DNA of 64,000 nucleotides from Thunnus maccoyii. Taxonomy: Eukaryota; Chordata; Actinopteri; Scombriformes; Scombridae. A model generated the notes under the pieces. It had not been told where the DNA came from, made no database searches, and was given only the letters and a program-made list of their open reading frames with translations. Made by a program: the position numbers and the translations under genes. Positions 1 to 11,254 of the stretch are shown one piece after another (positions within the stretch are counted from its first letter, which is position 1; every line of letters starts with the position of its first letter). Location of the stretch: positions 23,427,001 through 23,491,000 of the forward strand of contig NC_056539.1 in assembly GCF_910596095.1 (NCBI RefSeq), written 5' to 3'.

Positions 1-492
1 GACCTCACATAGGCGGTTTAACTGTTCGTGAGTTTGATGGCATGTGGAAACAAACTGTTCTTGTTTGTGGTCATTTTGGCGCACAGTGCTCTCTAGCGCC
101 CACCAGAGGCGAGAAGCTGAAGTAGGTTGTAGAGTATGTGTTTGATTATATACTGTATTTTTGAATTGCACATTTATTTAAGTGTAAGTACATTGAGTGC
201 AGAACATAAGGAAGCTGACCATGAAGAATACTGATGATGATGATACAGTACATGCATAGTATTTCCTTTGTTAACTCTACACTAATCACAAAGGAGCAGG
301 CAGTGATAAACAGAAATGGATGAGTTAGAGAGTAAACTTGGAGAAATCTGAGATGTGAATTGTGCAGAAGTTTCTGCAGCTCAATAGCAGTTTGTCTTGT
401 GTGTGTATTTGTGTGTACTGTCATGTATATTTGTTCTGTCTCCAACTGTACATCTGCTGTGTATTTAGAAAAGTGCATTTGTCCTCACATAG
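1..492 (+). other. ptprc intron (left edge of window)
   Basis: Intronic sequence before the first visible ptprc exon, which follows the acceptor ...cacatag. Short open frames here are AT-rich, resemble nothing I know and are discarded. Confidence 0.7.
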
Positions 493-3400
493 GCCCAGTA
501 CATCCTGATTCACCAGGCACTGCTGGAATACAACCAGTTTGGAGAGACTGAGATCCCCCTGTCTGAGCTCCACAGCGCATTGAGCACGCTCAAACAGAAA
601 AGCAACGGCAATGAACCCACCTTGTTGGAGGATGAGTTTGAAGTATGACACTTTGTTATTTACCTTAAAGTGTATAAATTATCATATTTCTCTGAAAAGA
701 AAAGCTTTGTGTGGACTAAAGTAAACATGATTACATTTGATCTAACCAAAGTAAGGCAATTACTAATGATGTTCACCTACATTTGATTTTAAGAAAACTG
801 AACTGTGTGGTTGCACAGTAAACAACAGTGTGTAAGAAGGATTATTGACTAATAAATCACCTAGAAGCAGTTAACATGAAAATTTTTCATTATCACTAAA
901 AATATGTTTTAATGTTTATCCTTTAAAATATATTTAAAAGCGTATTGCCATAGCCCTTTCCTGTTCCTTTATCTTTCTCCTCTTCTTATTAAATAATATT
1001 GAGGATATTACTGTTATATGTATCACTATTATCACTATTAATTACTTTATGATTAAAAAAAATGTTGTCTTGCAATTCAGAGACTGCCCAACTATAAAAC
1101 CTGGAGGACATTCAACACAGGGATCACAGAAGAAAACAAGAAGAAGAATCGCTCCTCATCTGTTGTCCCATGTAAATATCAGCCTTACATGATACTTATT
1201 ACATTTTACACTATAGAGATCCAGCTGTCAGTGTATGTGCACTTTATATGTAGTGTTCATATATTTTATATTCCAGAATAAATGTGTTAATTTTTTCACT
1301 TGTGTCTCAACATATCAACCCTTCAGACGACTACAACCGAGTGTTGCTGAAGCTGGATGAAGGACACAGTCGTGATAGTGATCACGATGAAGATGAAGAG
1401 GAAGAGTCATCGGATGAAGAGGATGAGGAGTCCACAAAATACATCAATGCATCCCACATTGACGTATGTTACTTTATTGACACTTTGAGCTTCTTTAGTA
1501 ACCCTCTTTCTGTGTAAAATTGATCACCCTGAACCTGGATGCCAGAACAAAATTAACAGTGTTTTGTCCAATAAAAGCACAAAAAACTGTTTTCCTCTGA
1601 CTATCTTTCTTGATGTAGCGGGTATCATCTCATGGATGTGTTTTCTTGTCCACACAGGGTTACTGGGGCCCGCGCACCCTCATCACAGCACAGACTCCAC
1701 TCCCAGATACCATCCCTGACTTCTGGACTATGGTTCACCAGAAGAAAGCATCCACTATTGTCATGCTCTCAGACGGCAGTGAGGGTGATGAGGTATTTAA
1801 AGTATCATGCATTCTGTCCTTGCACACAAATGTCCATACCATACACATATAATGTTGTAGGATTAAACGTGCCTTACATATAGCTGATATACCATACACA
1901 CTGATGGTAGATATGTTGTGAATAAAGTTGTTTTACGTTTTGTGTATCTTCTTGTTCATAGGACTCTGTCTACTGGGATAAAGAGAAGAAAACATTTGGG
2001 GAAATTGAGGTAGAGGTGACAAGCACAGAAGCCTCCCCAACTGTTATCAGACGCAACATGCAGATCCGTCACGTCAAGGTAAGAGGACAGCCACCTATTT
2101 GTATTCAAGAAGCTTTAAGTTGTAACAAAGTCTGCTCTGTCTCCATATTTGTCACTGTCATCCTGTAATGTGACTCATCAACTCACCAGAATTTTACCAT
2201 TACAAGCTATTTTAACCCAACAACGTCTTTTGTCAACAGAGGAAAGAGAGTCGGTCGGTGAAACAGTTCCAGTTCCTGAAGTGGGTGAACACAGAGCTGC
2301 CAGAGAAACCTCAAGATCTGACAGACATGATCAAGGACATCAAGCACAGCTGTGGCAGCAGTAAATCACAGGGAAGAGTGCCCATTTTGGTCCACTGCAA
2401 GTAAGACAACCTCAGAGGAAATGTCCTCTGCTACACAGAATCTTTTCATTTCAGCATTTCATATTGTTCACGTCACCTCGGCATATCCAGTTTTTAGCAT
2501 AAGAATGACTCAACTTTACCAAATGCTAAGATCTCTGGCTTTCAAAAATCATTTTTGAACCTGAAACCTCTTTTGGAACCAAACCTTCACCTACTTCAGT
2601 TTCAAGACAATCCCGAGTTGTAATTCCACAAGATTGTCTAAAAATGTTTGATTAAAGTCACAGACTTTTTGATGCTCCTTCAACCTATATAATCACACAC
2701 ACCTGTTTGAAAATAAACAAGCATATAGAGAGAAACACTTTGAGCATCAGAGGAAGAGTAAAGAATTTTTATGGGGCCCTGAATTTTAACAGAACATTTT
2801 AAGGGGTGCTCTCCACCATGCCTCTTCTAATTTAAGCAAATTATAGTGGGTATAAGGCTTACATGATAAATTAAGGGTAAATAAATATCTTACTAAAAAA
2901 AAATATTGTTATAGTAGTACTCAGTGAGTGTGTGTGTGTTCCCTTTCTTCAGTGACGGCTCATCCCGTTCAGGGATTTTCTGTGCTCTGTGGAACCTGCT
3001 GGACAGCGCTGAGACCGAGAAGCTAGTGGATGTTTTCCAAGTGGTCAAAACCATACGCAAGGAGAGACAGGGCTGTATCCCCAGCTTGGTAAGAAAGGAA
3101 AAGGAACCTAACATCTGTCTGCACACAGTTTCATACATTTTACTTCCAACAGCAGAAAAAGTAGTGCTATATATATAGCACTTGGCTGCTCAGTCAGACG
3201 ATGTTCTGCAAAAGCTGTTTTTTTTTATGTCCCTTTAGTATCTGTTCATAAATCTACTGTGATATATTTAACAAAGAGACAAAGACTGAAATTCTGTCTA
3301 TAAGGTGTTGTTAATTGGTTGATTTGAGGAAACAACCAGGAGGAAAGGTCATCCGCACATGCTTGATGTTTTTAGTACCCTAAAAAGTGTGTTGAGTGAC

Positions 3401-4197
3401 CGGATAAAGATGCCGAGATGCTCCACAGAATGATTTTGAAGGTCCACAGCTGTGAAACTTGAATGATATGTGATGATAGCTTACTTTCAGAGATATGGGT
3501 TCCATTCTGGATATGGTTTTAAAGGGTTTGTTTTATATGTAATCATTCAACAGTTCATATTTAATGCCTGTTTTATTGGTCCTGTATTCAGGTGCATCAC
3601 CTATGGTCAGAATTAATATTTTCAAATACAAAAGTGTAAATGTAATGTTTTTCACACACCAGAAGCCCACACAACATTTGCTCTGACTCACTTTAAATGC
3701 TGAAAAAATTCAGTTTCTTTGCTTATAATACTATTTAGAAAGAATTGAAGCTTTTTCTGGTGTTCTGATCTGTGTTAGGCCTACTTAAGAAAAAATGAGC
3801 TTAAAGTCTACAAAGTGAATTGAAATATAAGGCTTATTGTTATAAGAAACTAGCATTGTATCATTATTTTTCCACTCAAACTGGTCTGTGTCTATTACAG
3901 GACCAGTACCAGTTCTTGTATGATGCCCTGGAGGGGGTCTACCCTGTCCAGAATGGGGAGGTGAAAGCAGCGCAGGCCCCTGCAGCCGACTCGGTCCAGA
4001 TTGTAAATGAAACCAAAGCAGCAGAGCAGCCTGAGCAGTTAGCCAGCACTACCAGCAACGACCAGCAGGGGGCAGCAGAGAGCGCTCCTCTGGTGGCTGA
4101 TGGAGGGAAGGAGGAGGACAAAGTGTCCAGCAGCCCCACAGAGACAACGCCACTGGAGGACACCAGCAACGGCACCACTGTCACTTCGGATGTCTGA
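493..4197 (+). CDS. ptprc: ptprc (CD45) 3' part: D2 phosphatase-like domain and C-tail, eight exons
   Basis: Receptor-type tyrosine phosphatase C, the leukocyte membrane phosphatase that sets Src-family kinase activity; only its 3' end is in the window. Coding exons by GT/AG and phase: 493-642, 1081-1171, 1327-1463, 1658-1792, 1962-2078, 2240-2400, 2953-3088, 3901-4197 (stop TGA). The joined frame gives the linker before D2 ([15 protein letters not shown]), the motif KKNR...VVPYDYNRV, an Asp/Glu-rich insert, [12 protein letters not shown], and the signature HCNDGSSRSG split across 2400/2953, then [12 protein letters not shown]. The order and spacing match CD45 D2, including its acidic insert. 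The WPD loop is degenerate ([13 protein letters not shown]), as in mammalian CD45 D2, but the signature Arg is present. The last exon adds about 85 residues of low-complexity Ala/Glu/Ser/Thr tail. Upstream exons (ectodomain, TM, D1) lie to the left. The assignment is firm; the exact splice of the first visible exon is inferred. Confidence 0.93.
3089..3900 (+). other. last ptprc intron
   Basis: An 812 bp AT-rich intron between the exon coding the HCX5R loop and the terminal exon, ending in a pyrimidine tract and tctattacag. I see no gene or clear repeat in it. Confidence 0.8.
4062..4076 (+). promoter_or_regulatory. CTCF-like motif in the last ptprc exon
   Basis: CCAGCAGGGGGCAGC fits the vertebrate CTCF core consensus (CCASYAGRKGGCRSY) at every position. 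It lies within coding sequence, so selection on the protein may also explain it. Binding not shown. Confidence 0.45.
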
Positions 4198-5260
4198 GAG
4201 GAGGAGCAGGTTTTTGCAACTTGTCTGGGAATGATCGCTTTGGTTTAATACTTTCCTTTGATTACTTTATGAATGTATAAATGTAAAGCTTTAACACAGT
4301 GTGGTTTTCTTTGAGATTTGTTAAAGAATTTGATCAAATGTTGTAATGTCGATCTCCAAAAAAATATGATTTAAGTTATAAATATTTTTAGTGAGAAATG
4401 TTTCAGGATGCAAATAGTTTTTTCTTTTAGCTAAGTTTACCTAAAATGCTGTTTTCAAACTAGGATTCCTTTGATTTATAGTGAGAGACATCTACATGAA
4501 AACTAAATTTTAAATATAGATAGAAGTTGTTATTTACATTCCACTATTACATTGCATTTTAAGTTTGAATTAGTTTATCCATTAATATCCTTGCTAAAAT
4601 AATGGATGCTATAGTCTACATTTATATATCTGATATATCCGATTTTGAGTTCATAACATGTAATGTGACACTGTCCGATTTTATTAAATAAGACTTATGA
4701 GGAGAGTCTTATCTCTGCAGAGTACTTGTTTATTTGCCATTGCCATTTTGAAGTGTTGTTTTTCATAATTCTCTGTTAAAGCTGTCCTATGTGTGTATTT
4801 GATCTGTATATATCACTTTTATGGCTAAGGTGACCACTAATCATTAGCCAGGTCTTACTCTCAACAAACACCAGTGCTCATCAAAAAACAGGTGCAGACA
4901 TAGGAATCTAAAGTTTAGAAAGGAGGGGGTTTTTTGAAAGGGGAACTAGCACCTTAGATATATAAATTGTTAAAGTAAAGTTACAATATTGTAAAACACA
5001 ATATAAAAGACAAAACTGTTGAAAATTCCCAATAATTTACTTTGATAACATTTTAAAATCAGCAGTTCATTTCTGGAATTATTGTGAAAGGCAAACAGTT
5101 ACAAAAATTTAAGACACACAAGATATGAACATGGACAGTTCCTCAAATTCAGGACAATCATATCAGAAAAACATTCATGTCATTTCTCTGCCACGTGGAA
5201 AAGATTAGCTTCTGTGAGCTCCAGTCTCAATAAACATCAGCTGTTGCATTTCTCTGAACA
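4198..5260 (+). other. ptprc 3' UTR and candidate poly(A) site
   Basis: AT-rich sequence after the ptprc stop. The first canonical AATAAA on the + strand that I see is at 5229-5234, so the 3' UTR could run to about 5.25 kb. The end is inferred and could lie earlier if a variant signal is used. Confidence 0.45.
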
Positions 5261-7375
5261 AAGCTGCATCTTCTATTGATTCAGTGAATTCCCTGCTACA
5301 ATTAATTAAATCGACCAACAATTACATCTCTAAAAAGCCATCACAAATACAAGTACAATGTATAAAAAGTATAATCTACATGTAAAAACAATCAAGCACT
5401 ATTAAATCAGAGAGAAAACAATGAAATCCAAGTGTTATCTACACCTTCTACAAACCAAACTGATTGTTCAAGGTTAGAGGTTCAGAGACGGTTTGTGAAT
5501 CTAATAAATACCTGAATTCTTATAGCACGAAGAACATATCAGCTAACATAAAGACATACACATGATTGCCACGGTCAAATAACAGACAATTTAATAACTT
5601 CCTGGTGCTGTCTGCTCTGGTGTTCACAATAAACTGTGAAGGAGTTAAATAGAGTGTTATGATACACTCATGCAGTCAATGTTCTGCATGAGGACATTTA
5701 TCTTAACACTTTGCCTCTCGTGATAAAACCCGACTCAAAAATACTTAGAAGAGAGGGAGGGGGTGGATGTGTCAAAATACAGTTTATTTACTAATGTATG
5801 CATGTAGTAGTACACTACATACTGTAGTGTATACTAATGTACTAATGTAGTAATATGCTAGAGCTTAACTTTACTTTTCCTCGGGGGAAAAGGTCAGTTT
5901 AGCATAGTTTTGGTGAGAAATAAATGCCTAATATTTATTGAACAATCAAAGTCTTCATTAGGGCAAATCCTCTGGCAAAGACAGGCTAATGCCCTAAAAA
6001 ATCAAACAATGTTTATGAAATATAATATATTTTAAAGCTGAATGGACAACATGTCTTGCAGGAAATAGATAGAAAACTCAATAAAAACAAGTCTTCGAAT
6101 ACTGCATAGAGGTTGATAATACAGTAGTGGGGATTTGAATTACCAAAGATGCTACAGTACATACCAGCACATGGCTACATTGCAAAAATAAAAACTGAAT
6201 ATCTTCAAAAGGCATCAAACATCAGTACAGTAGTGTGGTAAAGTCTAGGGGCATTTCTATAATAAAATCCTGGTTTTGCATTCACCTGATGCATCTCAAT
6301 ACTTCCCCTATTATTACTGATTAAACATTGCATCATGTACATTAGATTTTTGCAAAATATTTGGTCCATTCTGTCCATAAAAGGTTATGATTCACTGCTG
6401 ACTGCTGCTAAATTTAGCAAGACAGACTTAACTGAGAAAACATTTCCCTGAATTTCTTGGAAGAAGCAGATTTACTTTCACTTCTGTCTTGATCAGCTTG
6501 ACAGTCAGGTCACACCCCAAACAACCACAAAAGAAAAAGCTTTTTGTTTGACTGTTAAATAGCAGAGCCAGCTACATAAAACCTGTAAATACAGTGAGTA
6601 GGAGGAAATGCTCCTACTCACTGTGTGTGTGAATATCTCATGCAGTGTGCAAAATTAACATTCACTTCTAAGGTGTGTCACTCTATAGAAAATACTACAT
6701 TTACATTTTTAGTTGAGAAATATCATCCCACACAACACAGACAAACACAGAGACACTCTGTGGTTCAACCCAGCTGTGTTACATTTTTATATTAAACCTA
6801 TAGTAATGATCCAGTCAGTTTCCAGAGATCTGTTTTACAAAAAGTTTCATACAAACCAGTTACTTTGCTTTGCTCAGAAATGGCAAAGATAAATGACAGT
6901 CTATATCTGAGGCATTCAATTGTTATCCTCTCTGACAGGTCGCACCTTTACATCCACAAAAATTCAATTATTACTGTGCAACATTTGGCGCTTCACAACT
7001 GCCTCACCATCTAGGCTGCATGTTTCTGTCTCTTGCTGCACTTACTCTCACATAACCACCTCAAGGCACAATCATACCTTCCCTAGTGTATGATACAGAC
7101 AGGAAGCTGTAAGCATCCTTGTCTGGTCACGTTATTGGAGAACCTTTTCCTTTGTCCTTCGGCTCTTCAGTTGACGTAATCAGAGTCAAACTCCCTGCAC
7201 AGTGTTCCACCTTCACAACTCCAACCTTTCGCTAGACCAGTTCAGACAAACTGGCTATTTTGGCTCATCATCAGGTTCAACAGCTCAAACCAACAGCTCA
7301 GTTCATCAGGATACACAGAGTGCATGGCCAGCCATGATATAATGTAAAAACCACTGGAAGCTTCAGCTTTAATCT
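5261..7375 (-). other. abhd8 3' UTR / convergent intergenic DNA
   Basis: AT-rich sequence with no supported coding frame. Reverse-strand AATAAA signals (TTTATT on +) lie at 5783-5788 and 4729-4734. The abhd8 3' UTR could therefore be 1.6-2.6 kb and meet or overlap the ptprc 3' UTR tail to tail. Confidence 0.45.
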
Positions 7376-10300
7376 TCATTTTTTGGCCTTGCTGTCTGGC
7401 GTCTCCTCTGCACCATCGTTTGATGAGGTTTGCCTGGCAGTTGCAGGTCGGACCTTGGCGGGGTCAGATGTAGCCTTGGTGTTGTCAGATTGGGCCTTGG
7501 CAGTCTCTGGACGTGCTTTGGACTCTTTCTTTGGTGGTGGAGGGGTAGCGGGCTCCCAGAGGAAAAACTCATGCAGGAGTGTGTTGACGGGCTCGGGACA
7601 TTCCATCATGATCATGTGACTGCCATCCTCCAGGACCTTTAGGAAGGCCATGAAGAGGATCTGAAAGAAAGCAAACAGCAAAAAAAAAAAAAAGTTACAG
7701 TTTGGAGTCATCAACAAAACACTGCCACTTTAGATTTGGTGCCAAAGTACTTGTCTGGTGCCAGACCTCTGAATCACCCACATCAAAGAACTGGCAAATC
7801 AGTCTGATTTTCATGGTACCAAGGGACTAATGTAGTGGAGGGAAATTAAGTTTTAAAGTCCCACTCAACTCAAACATATGTTTCGCTTATTGTTACTTCG
7901 CTTAGATGTTTAACCATCGCTGTGCAGAGTGATGTATGTGCAGAGTTTGACACTAGAAGGCTGTTTTAACATTCATCTGCTGAAAGTGGAAAGTTTCTCT
8001 GAGCTCAACTTATATCTAAGTTAAAGGCATCTACTTACAAACATGATTTGTGACATCACAACAATTTTGGAGTCAATTATGGTTCAGTGTGCAATTGTGC
8101 AACTTACACACATTTAATATGAAAACTCAAGCGCACATATACTATGAATGGACTTTTTTTTATGAGGAAGGAAGAACAGATGTCATTTTAAGGATTTTAA
8201 GTAACTGAACGTTTTTGTGGAAACCCCATATTAGATGCAAATTATTAGACAAAGCAGAGTATTTTTATGTCTTCAAACATGTCTGGAGAGGAACTTTAAA
8301 CTCTAATGCACATACACATATACTAAGAATGGACTATTTAGTGAAGTGAGAAACCCACAGTGAAGCATCCCACAATTTCATTTTTGCTTTCGTTTCTGGA
8401 TTTTTTAATGAGGGAGAAGGAATAGATATTTAATAGAATAGAATTTTAACCAGGTAATTGAACTTTTTTTGTGGAAAAAACATATCAGAAACAAATATTA
8501 AAGCAGAGTATTTTTATGTCTTAAAACATGTCTGAAGGGGATCTTTTAGTTGGCTTGTCAAGTCAGTTTGGGTGGAGCAGCTATAATTTTAGTAGGGTGC
8601 AGCCAACCATGATATGTTGTACTGTGGAAGTCACTAAAGGGAATACTTTGAGAGTCTATTTTTTCCCCCCAGTTTGCGTCACAATATGACATGCAGTTTC
8701 CCAGTTTGAATCCTTTACCTCTGCCATTCGCTGGTCCTCTTCAACAGGGACAAACTTGTCATGCATGCCGTGAACCAGCAGGATGGGCACAGTGAGCTCA
8801 GCATGGTAGACCTCGTCCCCCTCAGGCCAGTACTGCCCGCTCATCATGGCACGCAGCACAAAAGACGACACGTTGAAGGCATTGTTCTCTTTCAGCAGCT
8901 GCTTTTCCTTTGCACCCTGCCGAGCAAAACCAGCCCTGCAGAGGGCAGAGAAGAGGAGGCATAGACAGGCTTCAAAAAACAGTATCAGGATTCTGAAACT
9001 CTGGGTGAAATAAACACACACGGTGCCTTGCCAGTAAAATTTGTATAAATATCACCCTCAACACTGTGAGCGACAGGTATGTGTGAATATCTCAGTTAAA
9101 AACAGCTGTTCTGAAAGTAAAATTACTGGTAAATTTATTCATGGTAGTTTTATCACTTTAAAGACGACCAAGTGAAACAAAAAGTCAGTGTTTGTCTCTA
9201 TCTGTGTCACACTGCTGTCTGTCTTACTTGAGAAAGCTCCAGGCTAGCAGCGGGGAGAGGCAGTGAAGCACACATGTGGGCAGGTTGAAGATGGAGCAGA
9301 GGCTGGGCTCCAGAGCTGTGGGACCACCTCCGTTGATCATCACCATCTTGTGGATCTGTTCTGGATACTCGTGAGCCAGGAACGTACAGAACGACACACT
9401 AGGCAAGCAGAACAGAATCGTGGTTACAGTACAGGCTGTTGTTTGTTTTGAGGTATTTTTATTTTAATTACAACATACTGATATAGAAAGTCTGTTGGGA
9501 GTTGAACATTTTTAAGTATTTGGGGAACTTATAAAAATAAATCAAAGTACTGTATTCACATAATAGCAAATAGCTGCAACAGTATAAAACACTGTAATAA
9601 GTAACAAATTAGTTCTGCAAGAAATTATTAATTTTTATTTTGTTAATCTGTTGATTTTCATTTGATTTATCTTTCAGGCTTTATAATGTTTAAAAGTAGC
9701 GAAAATGCCCATCACTATTTTCTCAGAGCCTAGGGTTACGTCTACAATATGAATGCAACTAACGATTATTTTCATTATCAATAAATCTGTCAATTATTTT
9801 CTCGATTAGTCGTTTGGTCTATAAAATGTTTGAAAATGTTAAAAAATGTTGATCAGTGTCTCCCAAAGCTCAAGGTGACTAACTCAAATGTCTTCTTTTG
9901 TCTTGACCAACAATGATAGTTTACTGTCATAGAACAGTAAATAAAACAGAAAATATTCTCATTTGAGATGCTGAGAATTCTCAAAACTATTACTTGATCA
10001 TTAAAATAGTTGGAGATTAATTCTCTGCTCTACAAATAACTTTTTTCCCCCAAAACCTTAAGATGTTGAATTTGCAAGACTGAACATGACTGAACTTAGA
10101 CAACTGATTGTTTCACTACAATTCTGTGAAGGTTTCTTTAAATGATAGTTGATGTAATGACACAATATGTAAATGAGAAACCCTGACATGCTCACATTGC
10201 CTGTCTAGTCTTCTCATTCTACTTCTTAATACTATGGGAAACCAAACCAGACACATGCACAAATGAACAAAAAGGTTTTTGGCTTTGTACAATCTAAAAT

Positions 10301-11244
10301 GTCTTTCTAAAGAAAAGCTTGTAACTGAAGATTTTAGAAAGTTATGGTGACATTGAACCAGATTTTTCATTTTATCCCCTGAACCCTCCAGGATGTTCTC
10401 TTTCAGTTCGACAGTGTGTTATGTGAAGGTTATGATCTTAAATTTACCCATAAGAATGTCCTATGAGAATATTCCTCTTGCGTGCATATCTCTTGAAGAT
10501 AAGTCTTATATCCTCAGCCAGGGCATAGAAAGTATATGCTGCAGCTATCTGTGGTGCTGAGCTGGCACCGTGACCTGCCAGGTCCGGGGCGATCACCTCA
10601 TAGCCCAGCCGAGAAAAGAAGTCCAACTGGCTTCCCCAGATATCCAGCGAGCCTCCCACTCCGTGGATAAAGAACAGGGCCACATCTGGATGAGTCCCTT
10701 TACAAGCTGATATCTTCCTCTCACAGTCGATCACCACAGTGCGCTTGGGCTTTCGCCTGCGCTTCCTGGGTTGCTGCAACTGGTCTGGCTGACCGGCAGT
10801 AGGTGCCTCTCCCCCTGCTCCTGTTTCAGATGCCACATCTTTTCCTGCTGTGACAGAGTCAGACCTGGAATTAGGGATGCTGACGGGCGGTGAGGAGTTG
10901 CTACAATCTGTCAGTTCGACCTCTAGAGTGCTGTTGGGTTCTGTCTCTCCATTCTGGCCGTTTTTCAGCTCCGCACTCGCCCTGTCACCCAAGTTCTCAA
11001 TGAATAGCTGTCCATTACGATATACTGTGATCTTCCGTTTGCAACTGACACTACCACCCTGCCCTGTGGGTTCCTCCACCACTGGCCGGTCAGGGATGAT
11101 ATGTCGAACCCGTAGGACCCGGCCTGGTTTCACCTCTACAAACTCGTAGCCATCAGCAGGTTCTGAGGTTTCTACAGGAACCACAATGTTGACTGACTTT
11201 GATGTTAGGCAGCAGAGAAGACCCTCCATAAAGCTGGTCAGCAT
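7376..11244 (-). CDS. abhd8: abhd8, abhydrolase domain-containing protein 8
   Basis: Alpha/beta hydrolase-fold protein ABHD8; its physiological substrate is poorly defined. Coding exons on the minus strand: 11244-10448, 9398-9228, 8935-8719, 7660-7376 (stop TGA), 489 aa. The start is the ATG at 11244-11242, giving [12 protein letters not shown], just after an acceptor at 11255, so at least one upstream 5' UTR exon exists. Family landmarks: an N-terminal [16 protein letters not shown] segment, a basic linker (RKRRRKPKR), oxyanion-side HGVGG, and the nucleophile elbow GHSYG (Ser about 264) split across the first intron. Candidate catalytic Asp is in [13 protein letters not shown] (about 382) and candidate His in [13 protein letters not shown] (about 410). 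The C-terminal tail after FFLWEP is about 60 residues, Lys/Ala/Pro-rich and longer than I recall for the mammalian protein (about 439 aa in total). The family call is very firm; which teleost paralogue (a or b) cannot be settled here. Confidence 0.95.
7661..8718 (-). repeat. abhd8 last coding intron with a diverged tandem duplication
   Basis: Two diverged copies of one unit lie side by side at about 8130-8300 and 8320-8545. Shared landmarks in the same order are 'aatggact', 'gaac.ttttttgtgga', 'aaagcagagtatttttatgtct' interrupted as two blocks, and 'aaacatgtctg'. The rest of the intron is AT-rich with no coding signal. Confidence 0.6.
9625..10045 (+). repeat. teleost interspersed repeat ('gcaactaacgattattttc' family), two partial copies
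   Basis: In the abhd8 intron between the exons ending at 10448 and starting at 9398. The segment from about 9755 has the familiar head gcaactaacgattatttt, then 'ggtctataaaatg' and 'caaggtgac', and ends around 'aaaatagttggagattaattc'. The preceding 9625-9745 segment repeats the same order (gttaatctgttgatttt, cccatcactatttt, 'tagggttacgtct'), so it is a second, truncated head-to-tail copy. Further copies of this family are in the ano8 introns. Superfamily not assigned. Confidence 0.6.
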
Positions 11245-11254
11245 GGCTGCCAGT

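Noticed and set aside
10850..11149. 99-codon + strand open frame
   Set aside because: Antisense of the main abhd8 coding exon.
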